Positions 50,941 through 59,842 of a DNA stretch of 64,000 nucleotides are shown here, one piece after another. Positions within the stretch are counted from its first letter, which is position 1, and the number at the start of each line of letters is the position of its first letter. Source of the DNA: Bacteroidales bacterium (GTDB lineage: Bacteria > Bacteroidota > Bacteroidia > Bacteroidales > Marinilabiliaceae); the NCBI GenBank assembly GCA_024401395.1, contig JAKSLD010000013.1, positions 38,821 to 102,820 of the forward strand, in the 5' to 3' direction. The translations under genes and the position numbers were made by a program. The notes under the pieces were generated by a model, which saw only the letters and a program-made list of their open reading frames with translations, did no database searches and had not been told where the DNA came from.

Positions 50941-52290
50941 CTATAAAAACATGGTCATATATACAGGAAGCATAACAACATCTTGCTCCTTCTTCAAATC
51001 TTTAGTGTATATCAGGTATTTATTTTGTATACGGTTAGAATATTTTTGACAAAATACATCCAATGAAGCATGTGTACTATACCCAGACGACTTGACCTCT
51101 ATAGGCGATACTTTGAATTGGTCAGATATTACAAAATCAACCTCGTAATATTTCTTTCCATCATTATATGGTATAGTATGGTAGTACAACTCTTTGCCTG
51201 TTGCTCTAAGCATTTGCGCTATTACGTTTTCATACACATACCCCAAATTAGCACTCAATTTATCGCTAAGTAGTTTCTGGTATATTACATTCTCTGTGAA
51301 ATCTTTATCCATAAATGCCAATGTCACGAACAACCCAGTATCACTGCTATACATCTTGTACTTCTCAAAGTCAGCAGTAAGAGCCATTCCGACATTAGGA
51401 TCATTTGCATGATAGGCAATATTTGTAGTCATAGAATCCTTCATTAAGCGCACCACGTCAATAGCTCGTTCTGCCCTTTCGCCCTCTATGACACTGCCAA
51501 CTTGATAGCGAGAGGCATTCTTGCTCAATTGTGCTGGAATGAATTGAAAAAACCTTGCTGCCTTGCCAGAGCTGTCAAGCTTTCCCAAATCTTCGATATA
51601 TAACGATATTATATCACGTTTTACCGCATCTACTGTAGCTAAATTATTGCTTTTTATAAAGGCGGCTACTGCCTGAGGCATACCACCAACAAGCATATAT
51701 AGCCTGAAATCTCTCATTATTCTTCTGTGGGCTGCATCTCCAAGAGGAATTTCATTCTCAAACGCTTGCCTTAACAATCTAATTGTTGTTGTATCTCCCA
51801 TCGCCCATTTGAATTCCTCGAAGTCCATAGGATACATATCCATTTTAGTCTCCTCACTTGGAATGAGAATAGACTCGCTAGATTTATGAACCGATATCAG
51901 TGATCCTGTCTCTATGTAATCGTATCTATGGTCTTTAACAAGAAACTTAATGGCTTGACGCGCCAACGGTTCTTTTTGTACTTCATCAAATATGATTACT
52001 GAATTACGCTCATGTAGTTCAACCCCATATATAAGCTGAAGCTGCATGAAAATGTAATTCAGATTTGAAATATCCTTGAATAAATCATGAACTTGCTTGG
52101 TTGCGAATGCAAAATCAATAAGTATATAAGACTTGTATTCATTGCGCGCAAATTCTTCTACTAGTGTTGATTTTCCTATACGTCTAGCCCCTTGTATCAA
52201 CAACGCAGAATGACCATCACGTTGCTCTTTCCATTCTAGCATACGTTGATATAATTTACGTCTAAAAGGGGTATTCACTGTTAATTCCAT
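50941..52290 (-). CDS. DUF4143 ATPase (AAA_14 type), copy 2
   Basis: A 449-residue paralogue of the preceding ATPase. Walker A is GARRIGKST (34-42), Walker B SVIIFDEVQKEPLA. The C-terminal DUF4143 region ends with the nuclease-like YEVDFVISDQFKVSPIEVKS. I chose ATG 52290: a TATATTTG box lies at 52312-52319 (minus), so the longer frame to 52326 would begin upstream of the promoter. Like copy 1 it has a 33-bp array over its promoter, with a different repeat sequence. Function unknown. Confidence 0.88.
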   Translation of the reverse strand: MELTVNTPFRRKLYQRMLEWKEQRDGHSALLIQGARRIGKSTLVEEFARNEYKSYILIDFAFATKQVHDLFKDISNLNYIFMQLQLIYGVELHERNSVIIFDEVQKEPLARQAIKFLVKDHRYDYIETGSLISVHKSSESILIPSEETKMDMYPMDFEEFKWAMGDTTTIRLLRQAFENEIPLGDAAHRRIMRDFRLYMLVGGMPQAVAAFIKSNNLATVDAVKRDIISLYIEDLGKLDSSGKAARFFQFIPAQLSKNASRYQVGSVIEGERAERAIDVVRLMKDSMTTNIAYHANDPNVGMALTADFEKYKMYSSDTGLFVTLAFMDKDFTENVIYQKLLSDKLSANLGYVYENVIAQMLRATGKELYYHTIPYNDGKKYYEVDFVISDQFKVSPIEVKSSGYSTHASLDVFCQKYSNRIQNKYLIYTKDLKKEQDVVMLPVYMTMFL

Positions 52291-52311
52291 GATTTGCAAT
52301 GTTTTATATTG

Positions 52312-52344
52312 CAAATATAATAGCATTTGTCATTTTCCACCAAA
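52312..52344 (-). promoter_or_regulatory. Promoter of DUF4143 ATPase copy 2
   Basis: On the minus strand there is TTTG (52341-52344), a 21-base spacer and TATATTTG (52312-52319). The -33 box and most of the spacer are part of the first repeat unit (TTTGGTGGAAAATGACAAA). Confidence 0.62.
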
Positions 52345-52420
52345 TTTATTTCATCGGTTTTGTCATTTTCCACCAAATTTATTTCATCGGTTTTGTCATT
52401 TTCCACCAAATTTATTTCTT
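52329..52420 (-). repeat. 33-bp-period array upstream of DUF4143 ATPase copy 2
   Basis: Three units start at 52329, 52362 and 52395, exactly 33 bases apart. Each begins GTCATTTTCCACCAAATTTA on the plus strand. Here the whole 33-mer is conserved, including the linker ATCGGTTTT. The same 18-mer, reversed, occurs at 62234-62251. Confidence 0.9.
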
Positions 52421-52424
52421 GAAC

Positions 52425-52456
52425 TTGTACTAACGCCAAAAAGTGGACACTAAAAA
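52425..52456 (+). repeat. Inverted 32-mer, left copy
   Basis: It reads TTGTACTAAC...ACACTAAAAA and matches the reverse complement of 62647-62678 at 28 of 32 positions. It lies between the ATPase array and the direct repeat at 52481. Confidence 0.7.
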
Positions 52457-52480
52457 CTTATGGCATGGTAAAGCAAAATT

Positions 52481-52622
52481 GATGAAATCGTAAAGTTGAA
52501 GTGAATAACGAAATGAAACGAACGTTAACAGATGTTTGTAAAAGAGAAGTGAAAAGAGGATAATAAGAAATACGCTACTATGACACGATGTGGCAGTGTG
52601 GTGGTGTTTCTTAGCAAGCGGA
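52481..52622 (+). repeat. Direct repeat of about 140 bp, left copy
   Basis: It starts GATGAAATCGTAAAGTTGAA and matches 62740-62878. Matching landmarks are GAAATGAAACGAACG / GAAATGAATCGAACG and GACACGATGTGGCAGTGT / GGCACAATGTGGCAGAGT. Both copies end shortly before the start codon of a small plus-strand gene, so it may be a shared leader or promoter region. No gene is seen in it. Confidence 0.7.
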
Positions 52623-52646
52623 AAGCGATAAAAATAGAATTCGAAT

Positions 52647-52871
52647 ATGCAAGGCAATCAGTTTAAGATAACCCCTAAACGGGAGAAGCGAGTGAACGGG
52701 ACGTTGCTGACGCCCTCTATGGTGGTGTTTGTGACTACTAAGATGTTCACTGGGAATCCGTTTTATAATGGGGCGCAGGAGGTGATTGAGGAGTATAGGA
52801 GAGTCTGGGGATTTGATTATAGGAAGGCGAAGTGTGTGATGGGGGATTTTGAGTGGGAGAAGGTGGGGTGA
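52647..52871 (+). CDS. Small protein of unknown function (DUF6140-like)
   Basis: A 74-residue soluble protein: QFKITPKREKRVNGTLLTPS, VVFVTTKMFTGNPFYNGAQE, then a helix with VIEEYRRVWGFDYRK. The opening resembles a small Bacteroidota family I remember as DUF6140; this is tentative. It follows the direct repeat, 79 bases ahead of the first dynamin gene and on the same strand. It may be the first gene of that operon or independent. GC content is higher than in the dynamin genes. Confidence 0.55.
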   Translation: MQGNQFKITPKREKRVNGTLLTPSMVVFVTTKMFTGNPFYNGAQEVIEEYRRVWGFDYRKAKCVMGDFEWEKVG

Positions 52872-52950
52872 AGGAGAGAAGGTCTGGAATATGCATATGT
52901 AATATATACATTATACTAGTAATAACATTTGCGATAAAATAATACATAAT

Positions 52951-54789
52951 ATGATTGATAGACTTATTGAAATAGCGTCAAACATAGAGGCGCTCAGTTT
53001 AGTTGAAACTCTTAGAGAGATAAAGGAGCGTACAGAGCAGCCAAATGCAGAAGTAATTCTTCCTCTTGTAGGCGAGTTCAGTGCTGGCAAAACTACATTG
53101 ATTAATGCTTTGACAGATAGTAAAGCACTTGAAACTTCAACGCTTCCAACGACAGCTACTATTTTTGAGATTCATTTCGGTATGCCTAGTTGCCGAGCAA
53201 CCGTATTCAATTTAGATGGTTCATCATACGATGTTAGCGATATTGCAGAGTTAAAGAATAGTGAACTCGCTGATGCAAAGATTGTAAGCGTTGATGACAC
53301 ATCAAAGAAAGTTCCTCAAAGTATTACAATTGTGGATACACCAGGTTTGTCTTCAGCGAATCCTCGTCATAAGCAAGCTCTTGTTGACTTTTTGCCTATA
53401 GCTGATGCGGTATTACTTGTGGTTGACATCAATCAACAAGTGACTCGTTCACTGACAGATTTCATAGATACAATGAATTTGGCTAAACGCCCAGTTTTTT
53501 TAGTAATCACAAAATGTGACACAAAATCACAGAATGAGGTAGAAGCTTCACGTCGTTATATTGGAGAAAACTGCAAGTTGCCCTTAGATCAAACTGCGTG
53601 CGTATCTGCTAACAATGGGGATATGTCAGAATTAAAAAAGATTTTCGACACCATACAAAAAGACAAGAATAAGATACTCGATGCCGTTAATGGTCAGCGC
53701 ATAAGAAACATAGCTAAGGACCTTGATGAGCGTATTAATGAAATCCTAGAAAAGACTCAAAGCGACAAAGAAATTCGAAATGCGCTCAGCGAGACAAAAG
53801 ATGAACTATCCGCAATAAACCGAAACATCAACAATCTTATTGACAATATGAAAGGGGATGTGGACGAAGTTGTAAGGAAGACATCAAGACAATTCGAAGA
53901 TACAATTTTTCCGAAATTAGATTCGATTGTATCTAGCAAAGGCGCAAACTTTGATGTTGAGGTAGTATCAATTGTTAACAATACTGCTAGTATTTTGATG
54001 AGCAATTTACAAGGGGAAATAGCAGGTATCCTTTCTGCTAATTGTCAGAAGCGAATCGGGGCTGAGAATGCTATCAACCTTCAATCTCTGAGGCAACTAG
54101 ATTTAAGTCACTTGGAAATAGGGCCGATTAGTGTTAACCTAGGATTGAATACAATGGGACACGAGAATGACGCGACAATCGGGAAATGTCTGTTAGTGGC
54201 AGGAGCATTAGCATGCCTTCCTGCTGCCGCAGGAGCAATAGGAGGCGCTGGTGCAGCGGGAGCAGCAGGCGCGGCCGGTGCAGCTGGTGCAACAGGTACG
54301 GCAAGTACTATTGCGGCATTAGATGCAGCAACTGACATTGCCAGCGTTGCATATACAGCACACGCAGTTAAAAAGATGACTAAATTACAAAAAATGCAAC
54401 AGTTTGCAGGCCGTTTACAACAAGGCATTGAAACAGTTCAGACAGTAGATCAACAATATGGGCAACAATTTGGCCAAAAAGATGGCATTATTGCGTCATG
54501 TGTTGGACATTTCACAGAGCAATTTTCTGCGAAGCCGCAAAGACAACGTGCTGTTCGTAACTATATAGGTACAGAACTCCTTCCCGAGTTTAACAAACGA
54601 TTGAATTCGTTGGCTCAGAATCTTCTCCTCAATATTCAGCAGACAATTACACTAGAAGCACAATCTGTAATAGATGAGAAAGAGGCAGCCTTGAACAACT
54701 TAAAGGCACAATATGAGGAAAATAAGATTGCCTTTGAGAACAGGAAGAAAGAACTTAGTGCTTTTAGAATAGAACTACAAAACATATAA
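52951..54789 (+). CDS. Dynamin-like GTPase 1 (LeoA-like)
   Basis: A 612-residue bacterial dynamin-like protein. G1 is GEFSAGKTT (41-49), the switch-I Thr lies in LPTTATIFE, G3 is DTPG (129-132) and G4 is TKCD (187-190). A helical stalk follows (about 230-400). A hydrophobic, Ala/Gly-rich segment with GAAGAAGAAGAAG (about 413-452) probably contacts or crosses a membrane, like a dynamin paddle. A C-terminal coiled coil (about 540-612) ends the protein. It is the first of three GTPases in a tight operon; the next gene starts 6 bases after its stop. Membrane remodelling upon phage attack is the likely role, by analogy with Leo-type systems. Confidence 0.85.
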   Translation: MIDRLIEIASNIEALSLVETLREIKERTEQPNAEVILPLVGEFSAGKTTLINALTDSKALETSTLPTTATIFEIHFGMPSCRATVFNLDGSSYDVSDIAELKNSELADAKIVSVDDTSKKVPQSITIVDTPGLSSANPRHKQALVDFLPIADAVLLVVDINQQVTRSLTDFIDTMNLAKRPVFLVITKCDTKSQNEVEASRRYIGENCKLPLDQTACVSANNGDMSELKKIFDTIQKDKNKILDAVNGQRIRNIAKDLDERINEILEKTQSDKEIRNALSETKDELSAINRNINNLIDNMKGDVDEVVRKTSRQFEDTIFPKLDSIVSSKGANFDVEVVSIVNNTASILMSNLQGEIAGILSANCQKRIGAENAINLQSLRQLDLSHLEIGPISVNLGLNTMGHENDATIGKCLLVAGALACLPAAAGAIGGAGAAGAAGAAGAAGATGTASTIAALDAATDIASVAYTAHAVKKMTKLQKMQQFAGRLQQGIETVQTVDQQYGQQFGQKDGIIASCVGHFTEQFSAKPQRQRAVRNYIGTELLPEFNKRLNSLAQNLLLNIQQTITLEAQSVIDEKEAALNNLKAQYEENKIAFENRKKELSAFRIELQNI

Positions 54790-54795
54790 AATAAG

Positions 54796-55191
54796 ATGGT
54801 AGCAATAGTATTACTGATTATCGGGTTAGCAGGCGGATACTTTTTTGCATCATTTACTAACAAAGACCAACTAAAAAAGTTGGAATCGATGCAGAAAGAA
54901 ATAACAAGTCTTTTATCTGAGAATGAGAAAATAAGATCACAGGCAAAGGAATCGACCAGAAAAGCTGAAGACTTAGAAAGCGAATTGTCACGAATAAAGA
55001 GACAAAATCGCAATGATGAGGAGAAATCGGAAGATTTGAAGGATGATTTAGCTGACGCAAATAAGAAGATAAAAAAGTTGGAATCGCACATTTCAATTCT
55101 TGAGTCAGAGATATCAGATTGGAAAGCAGCATGCTGTTCAAAAGATGCTGAGATTGAACAATTAAAGAATTCTCTTGACAAAATACAGTAA
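54796..55191 (+). CDS. Membrane-anchored coiled-coil protein between dynamins
   Basis: A 131-residue protein with one N-terminal transmembrane helix (about 2-19, VAIVLLIIGLAGGYFFASF). The rest is a continuous coiled coil with Leu/Ile heptads, ending IEQLKNSLDKIQ. There is no enzymatic domain. It resembles the N-terminal membrane-plus-coil part of the next protein, as if that part also exists as a free subunit. It is 6 bases after dynamin 1 and 2 bases before dynamin 2, so stoichiometric coupling is likely. Function not known. Confidence 0.75.
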   Translation: MVAIVLLIIGLAGGYFFASFTNKDQLKKLESMQKEITSLLSENEKIRSQAKESTRKAEDLESELSRIKRQNRNDEEKSEDLKDDLADANKKIKKLESHISILESEISDWKAACCSKDAEIEQLKNSLDKIQ

Positions 55192-55193
55192 TT

Positions 55194-57089
55194 ATGGATT
55201 TAACGTTAAAAATTATCTTTTCCATTCTTTCCTTGATTGGCTTGTATATAAGCTACAAGCTAAACAAAAAAGGAAAAAGAAACGATGACCAAGCTGATTC
55301 TAATGTAAAGGCATCTCTGAAAGATGCTCAGGAAACGATTAAACGACAAAAGGACACTATTGAGAATCTAACAGCAATGTTATCTGACACAGACAAATCT
55401 GTTGATTATGATAATATTCAAAAACTCAATGATAACTTCAATAAAGAGAGGAGGGGTCTAGAGAATAAAATATCTGAATTGGAATCACAATTGTCTAGTT
55501 ATTCCAATGTAGGAGATAATGGTGGCAATAATGTGAATGCTAGTTCAGCCAAGAAATTTCAGCTTGAAATCAAGAGATTGAAGCAGGATCTAGAAGATGC
55601 ACAAGATGATATCGATGATTTAAAGAGTAAATTCAAGAAAGAGAAAGCTCAACTAGAAGGTGTTATTGCAGAAAAACAATCTGAATCACAGAAGTTACAA
55701 ACTACAAATGAGCAACTTCAGGAAGCAAACATTGATTTGCAAAATACTATAAAGAACAAAAATACTTCTTTGGAATTTGTCCAAGAAATTCTAACAGCGC
55801 AATCTGCGGATAAAGAAGAAACTGTACGCAATCATAATAAGGCAATAGAAGACGTATATAACTTCATTGATGGGGAATTGTACTCATGTTTGAAAAATTT
55901 GAAGGATTACACTTGGCATACGGGTTTTGAAGAAATGTTTGGAACTGATTTAAAACATTGGGCTCTGAACGAGAAAAAAACGTGGATAAAAGGCAAAACA
56001 ACCATAGCGCTAATTGGTGAATTCTCATCCGGCAAGACTTCCATTGTAAACAGGTTATTGTCTCAAGACAAACCAAACGTTCCCTTACTTCCTGTCAGCA
56101 CAAAAGCAACAACTGCCATTCCTACGTACATAAGCGGAGGTGCGACAACAAGCTATAGATACTATTCGCCTGAGAATCAATTGAGGAGCATTACAGAGCA
56201 TACCTTCACAAAGGTTAACAAAGAGGTATTGGATGAAATTAAAGGAGCGTCACAACTAATTAAGTACTTTGTAATGACATATAATAACCCTATGCTTAAC
56301 GGATTGTCAGTTCTAGACACACCTGGGTTCTTATCGAATGATAAAGAGGACACCGAAAGAACTATAGAGGTTATTAATGAGTGCGATGCTCTGTTTTGGG
56401 TGCTTGATGTCAACAAACCAGTTGGGCAAGAATCGCTACGGTTAATCAAAGAAAACTTAACCAAGCCTCTGTTTGTCATAATCAACAAAATTGATACGAA
56501 GTCCACAACTGAGGTGAACAATTCTGAGAACTATTTGAGGCAAACTTTTACCAAGGCGGGTGTACCAGTTCAAGGATTCATAAGGTTCTCTCAAAAAACG
56601 CCTTTGTCTATTTTGTCTCAACCTTTACATACAATAAAGAATCAGCAACAGAGAAACAATTACCTTGACGAATTGCTTGATCTTGTGTTATTGTTAGAGG
56701 AATATTATGCATCAAAGTCTAAAAATGCACGAAGCAGATACAACTCATTAAAGAAGGACTTGGACCAACAATACGCAATATACCAACGCAGTTTCAGAAA
56801 CAATAGCGTGAATGCTCAATATGCGGCTTCGATTCCTCGTTGGGAGAAACCTATTTTTTTCGGTGCTGGTCGATATGAGATGAGCAAGCAGGACGGTCAA
56901 AGGCTTATCAACTTACTGAAAAACATAAGCGAAGATACAGAGGACACATACCAAAAATTTCCAGGTCTGATAGATGCCACTAAAAGTGCACAGAAAGAAT
57001 TTGAAGAATTGTGTTCGATAGAATCTAATCATAGGCAGATAAAGAAATGTCTAGAAAAATTAAGAGGTCTAATAAATAAACTCAACTAA
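55194..57089 (+). CDS. Membrane-anchored coiled-coil dynamin-like GTPase 2
   Basis: A 631-residue protein. Residues about 5-22 form a transmembrane anchor and about 35-220 a long coiled coil. The GTPase domain follows: G1 GEFSSGKTS (275-283), G2 Thr in STKATTAIPT, G3 DTPG (375-378) and G4 NKID (431-434). A helical C-terminal part reaches residue 631. Placing a GTPase at the end of an anchored coil is unlike LeoA and closer to a tethered partner subunit. It lies 2 bases after the small coiled-coil gene and 3 bases before dynamin 3. Confidence 0.85.
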   Translation: MDLTLKIIFSILSLIGLYISYKLNKKGKRNDDQADSNVKASLKDAQETIKRQKDTIENLTAMLSDTDKSVDYDNIQKLNDNFNKERRGLENKISELESQLSSYSNVGDNGGNNVNASSAKKFQLEIKRLKQDLEDAQDDIDDLKSKFKKEKAQLEGVIAEKQSESQKLQTTNEQLQEANIDLQNTIKNKNTSLEFVQEILTAQSADKEETVRNHNKAIEDVYNFIDGELYSCLKNLKDYTWHTGFEEMFGTDLKHWALNEKKTWIKGKTTIALIGEFSSGKTSIVNRLLSQDKPNVPLLPVSTKATTAIPTYISGGATTSYRYYSPENQLRSITEHTFTKVNKEVLDEIKGASQLIKYFVMTYNNPMLNGLSVLDTPGFLSNDKEDTERTIEVINECDALFWVLDVNKPVGQESLRLIKENLTKPLFVIINKIDTKSTTEVNNSENYLRQTFTKAGVPVQGFIRFSQKTPLSILSQPLHTIKNQQQRNNYLDELLDLVLLLEEYYASKSKNARSRYNSLKKDLDQQYAIYQRSFRNNSVNAQYAASIPRWEKPIFFGAGRYEMSKQDGQRLINLLKNISEDTEDTYQKFPGLIDATKSAQKEFEELCSIESNHRQIKKCLEKLRGLINKLN

Positions 57090-57092
57090 AAC

Positions 57093-59150
57093 ATGGCAGA
57101 AAATATTTTTGAAGCATTTCAAGCACGTAAATCCATCATAAAGAATTTGGCCATAAAAGGAGTGAATTTTGGGTGGATTTCACAAGCTGATGCTGACCAA
57201 ATTAGTCACAAGCTAGATAACGACATCCTTACAATTGGTGTTATAGGTCAGATGAAAGCAGGCAAATCCACATTCCTCAATTCCTTCATTTTTCAAGAGG
57301 ATGTTTTGCCTTCAGCAACGACACCTATGACTGCAGCGCTATCTGTCATTACATATGGTCCTGAAAGAAAGATAGAAGTTGAATTCTATACAAATGATGA
57401 ATGGGCAGAGCAGCAAATGACTGCGCAAAGAGATTTGAGAGAAGTCGCAAATAACCCTCTAGAAGAGTCCAAAGTTAAGGCGGCAAAAGAATTAGTTGAA
57501 CAAGCTGCAAAACTTGGATCCTCGCTGAATAGCTACTTAGGCAAATTGCGTAGCGACAAATTTGAAAACTTAGAGGAATATGTGGGTGCTGAGGGTAAGT
57601 TTGTGTCAATAACAAAATCGGTTAAGATTTTCTATCCCAACGAAATGTTAAAGGGAGTAGAGATTGTAGACACTCCAGGGTTCAATGATCCAATCGTATC
57701 TAGAGAGGAGAGAACAAAAGATTTCTTAAAAAGAGCAGATGCTGTTGTTGTTCTTTTATATGCAGGACAACCATTAAACGCTACAGATCGAGATATTCTA
57801 TTCAAGAACGTCCGCCAGTGTGGTATTGGTAAAGTTCTTATTGGTATAAACAAATATGACATTCCATTCTGCAATGGAGAAGTTGAAAGCGAAATTGTAG
57901 CATACGTCAAGGGACAGTTAAAAAAAGCATGTAAAGAAAGCAATGACTTTGAGTTCAACTCAATTGTCAAAGAAGTTGAACCAGTAGCAATAAGTGCCGA
58001 AATGGCATTACTGTCACAATTGCCAATGCAAAAAATTCAAGCGAGTGATATTTATTCATCCGCTTGGAAACGGCATTGCGACAATTTTGAAATCAGTTCT
58101 CAATCTCAGCTTCTAGAAAAGAGCCATATCCAGGAACTGATAGCAATAGTAAAAAATACTATCGATACTCAGAAAGGAGAGATTCTATTTCGCAAACCAG
58201 TTATGCAAATAATAAACGCTGGTAAGAAAAAACTAGAAGAGTTTGAAAATCAGCGAACTCAATGCTCAAACGACATAAAAGTTCTCAGTGTGTCAGATAA
58301 TGACTTGGATGAAAAATTGGATAATCTAGATAGAGCAGAACGCCGTTTGAATAGGAAGATCGATGGGCTATCTGATGATATAGAAGCAGTATTTAGGGAT
58401 ATAATCAAAAAGGGTCGTCATGAGTTAGAAGATGCTACAGATACCGCAAGGAGAAGAATGGAGGGTATTATAGAAGAGTTAGGTCGTTTTTCTTCAGATG
58501 ACTCTATAGTTCCGAGTCTTGACAGAGAAACCCAGCAATTACTCAACAGAACACTTCCTAGGTCTCTAGAATCAATTAATAATGATATTGAACGAAAAAC
58601 AAAGAATGCTGTAGATGACTTTTTTGTTGACGTAACAGAGTTGTGCGAGAGATATTTAGAGGATTTTGATTACCAAGATTCTGTTCATAACGTACAGAGT
58701 AGAATCGTATCTGATATTGAGACAGGTAATTTTATTCAGGAAGAAGATGATGATTCTGTAGAAGAGAAACCTGGATTTCTTCGTTCTGTTGGTGATTTCC
58801 TTCTTTGTATCAATCCTGCTTTTTGGATCGGTTGTGGGATAGGGCATATTTTGTCTCTTCAAGAAAGGAAGAACGCATTTTATGAAGGATTAAAAAGCTT
58901 TTTCAAACAGATTGATTTTTCAGAACCTCTAAATAGAGTCATGAGGAATAGAGATATTATCATTAATAATATTCGAGAGGCTCTAGTTGACAACTTGATA
59001 CATCCGATTAAAGAGCAGATAGAGGATATTAAAAATAATACAGCAGACAGAGAGAAACAATTGTCGGAAAAACAGGATTTGCTTAAGCGACTTGAGGGGC
59101 AGAAGAAGGAGTTGATTTCTCAACTCAAAGAAGCGGAAACAATGGTATAA
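57093..59150 (+). CDS. Dynamin-like GTPase 3
   Basis: A 685-residue dynamin-like protein with G1 GQMKAGKST (52-60), switch I near TTPMTAAL, G3 DTPGFNDP (193-200) and G4 NKYD (253-256). Helical stalk regions cover about 330-560. A hydrophobic segment (about 568-589, FLLCINPAFWIGCGIGHIL) looks like a membrane paddle. A coiled coil (about 640-685) closes it. G1 has GQMKAGK where the other two have GEFS[AS]GK, so this paralogue is the most distant. It is the last gene of the operon, followed by 117 bases without a gene. Confidence 0.85.
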   Translation: MAENIFEAFQARKSIIKNLAIKGVNFGWISQADADQISHKLDNDILTIGVIGQMKAGKSTFLNSFIFQEDVLPSATTPMTAALSVITYGPERKIEVEFYTNDEWAEQQMTAQRDLREVANNPLEESKVKAAKELVEQAAKLGSSLNSYLGKLRSDKFENLEEYVGAEGKFVSITKSVKIFYPNEMLKGVEIVDTPGFNDPIVSREERTKDFLKRADAVVVLLYAGQPLNATDRDILFKNVRQCGIGKVLIGINKYDIPFCNGEVESEIVAYVKGQLKKACKESNDFEFNSIVKEVEPVAISAEMALLSQLPMQKIQASDIYSSAWKRHCDNFEISSQSQLLEKSHIQELIAIVKNTIDTQKGEILFRKPVMQIINAGKKKLEEFENQRTQCSNDIKVLSVSDNDLDEKLDNLDRAERRLNRKIDGLSDDIEAVFRDIIKKGRHELEDATDTARRRMEGIIEELGRFSSDDSIVPSLDRETQQLLNRTLPRSLESINNDIERKTKNAVDDFFVDVTELCERYLEDFDYQDSVHNVQSRIVSDIETGNFIQEEDDDSVEEKPGFLRSVGDFLLCINPAFWIGCGIGHILSLQERKNAFYEGLKSFFKQIDFSEPLNRVMRNRDIIINNIREALVDNLIHPIKEQIEDIKNNTADREKQLSEKQDLLKRLEGQKKELISQLKEAETMV

Positions 59151-59197
59151 GGAAACATTATAGAAAAGTTCAAAAATAAATTGGCATAACATTCAAT

Positions 59198-59243
59198 GAC
59201 TATCTACTAATCTTAACTTAAATAAAAAGAAAAGTAGATAGTC
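59198..59243 (+). terminator. Inverted repeat after the dynamin operon
   Basis: GACTATCTACT (59198-59208) and AGTAGATAGTC (59233-59243) are perfect 11-bp arms separated by 24 bases and followed by CATTTTC. It could be a weak terminator or a protein-binding site. Confidence 0.45.
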
Positions 59244-59267
59244 CATTTTCGAAATTAGAGGTAGGTT

Positions 59268-59837
59268 ATGAAAGTATTAAAAAGATTTTACTACGCAACT
59301 AGTGACGATATAACACTAGGTGACATAAATGCTATTCATGAAAATGCTTTTGAAAATGATGCAACTACAAAAAGGGTCTTTGCTCCTAATGTACATACAA
59401 TAGGAGCAAAAGCATTCATGAATTGTGAAAAATTGGAAGTTTTTTCACTCGATCAAAAAATATTGGAGTTTGATGCATTAGTTTTTCCGCGTATAAAAAA
59501 TAATAGCGGTGATGAAGGTAAAAAAGAGAATGCAAACAACCAAAATAAATACATCCATATACAATATCAAGCGTTTAAGGGTTGTTCACAATTGAGCTGT
59601 GTAATTCTAAATGAACATAATAAATCAGGAGGAAAATATACACCACGAACAAAGGTTATCATTGAAAATGAGGCTTTTGCTGGCTGCTATTCCCTTAGGA
59701 CAGTAGTATTATACGCTAGCGATGTTCAAATTGCAGATAACGCATTCATAGGATGTCCAAATGTTGTTTTCGTTTCTAGATCTAAAGATGTAGAACGATA
59801 TGCAAGAGAAAATAACTTCAAGTACATAAAGCTATAA
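59268..59837 (+). CDS. BspA-type leucine-rich-repeat protein, cytoplasmic
   Basis: A 189-residue protein with LRR_5 (BspA-like) repeats: IHENAFENDATTKRVFAPN, TIGAKAFMNCEKLEVFSL, IQYQAFKGCSQLSCVIL, IENEAFAGCYSLRTVVL and IADNAFIGCPNVVFV. Most BspA proteins are secreted, but this one has no signal peptide, so it probably acts in the cytoplasm as a binding or sensing module. The FRG-domain gene starts 5 bases after its stop, suggesting a functional pair. Confidence 0.82.
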   Translation: MKVLKRFYYATSDDITLGDINAIHENAFENDATTKRVFAPNVHTIGAKAFMNCEKLEVFSLDQKILEFDALVFPRIKNNSGDEGKKENANNQNKYIHIQYQAFKGCSQLSCVILNEHNKSGGKYTPRTKVIIENEAFAGCYSLRTVVLYASDVQIADNAFIGCPNVVFVSRSKDVERYARENNFKYIKL

Positions 59838-59842
59838 TCTCC

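Noticed and set aside
49446..52290. Toxin-antitoxin pair
   Set aside because: The two genes are paralogous ATPases of similar size with separate promoters, not a toxin with an antitoxin.
52291..52326. N-terminal extension of DUF4143 ATPase copy 2
   Set aside because: It spans the -7 box at 52312-52319, so it cannot be translated from that promoter.
52329..52420. Possible short CRISPR array
   Set aside because: Period 33 with the whole unit conserved (here) or with only 12-base linkers (50768 array); no spacers of 25-40 bases and no cas genes.
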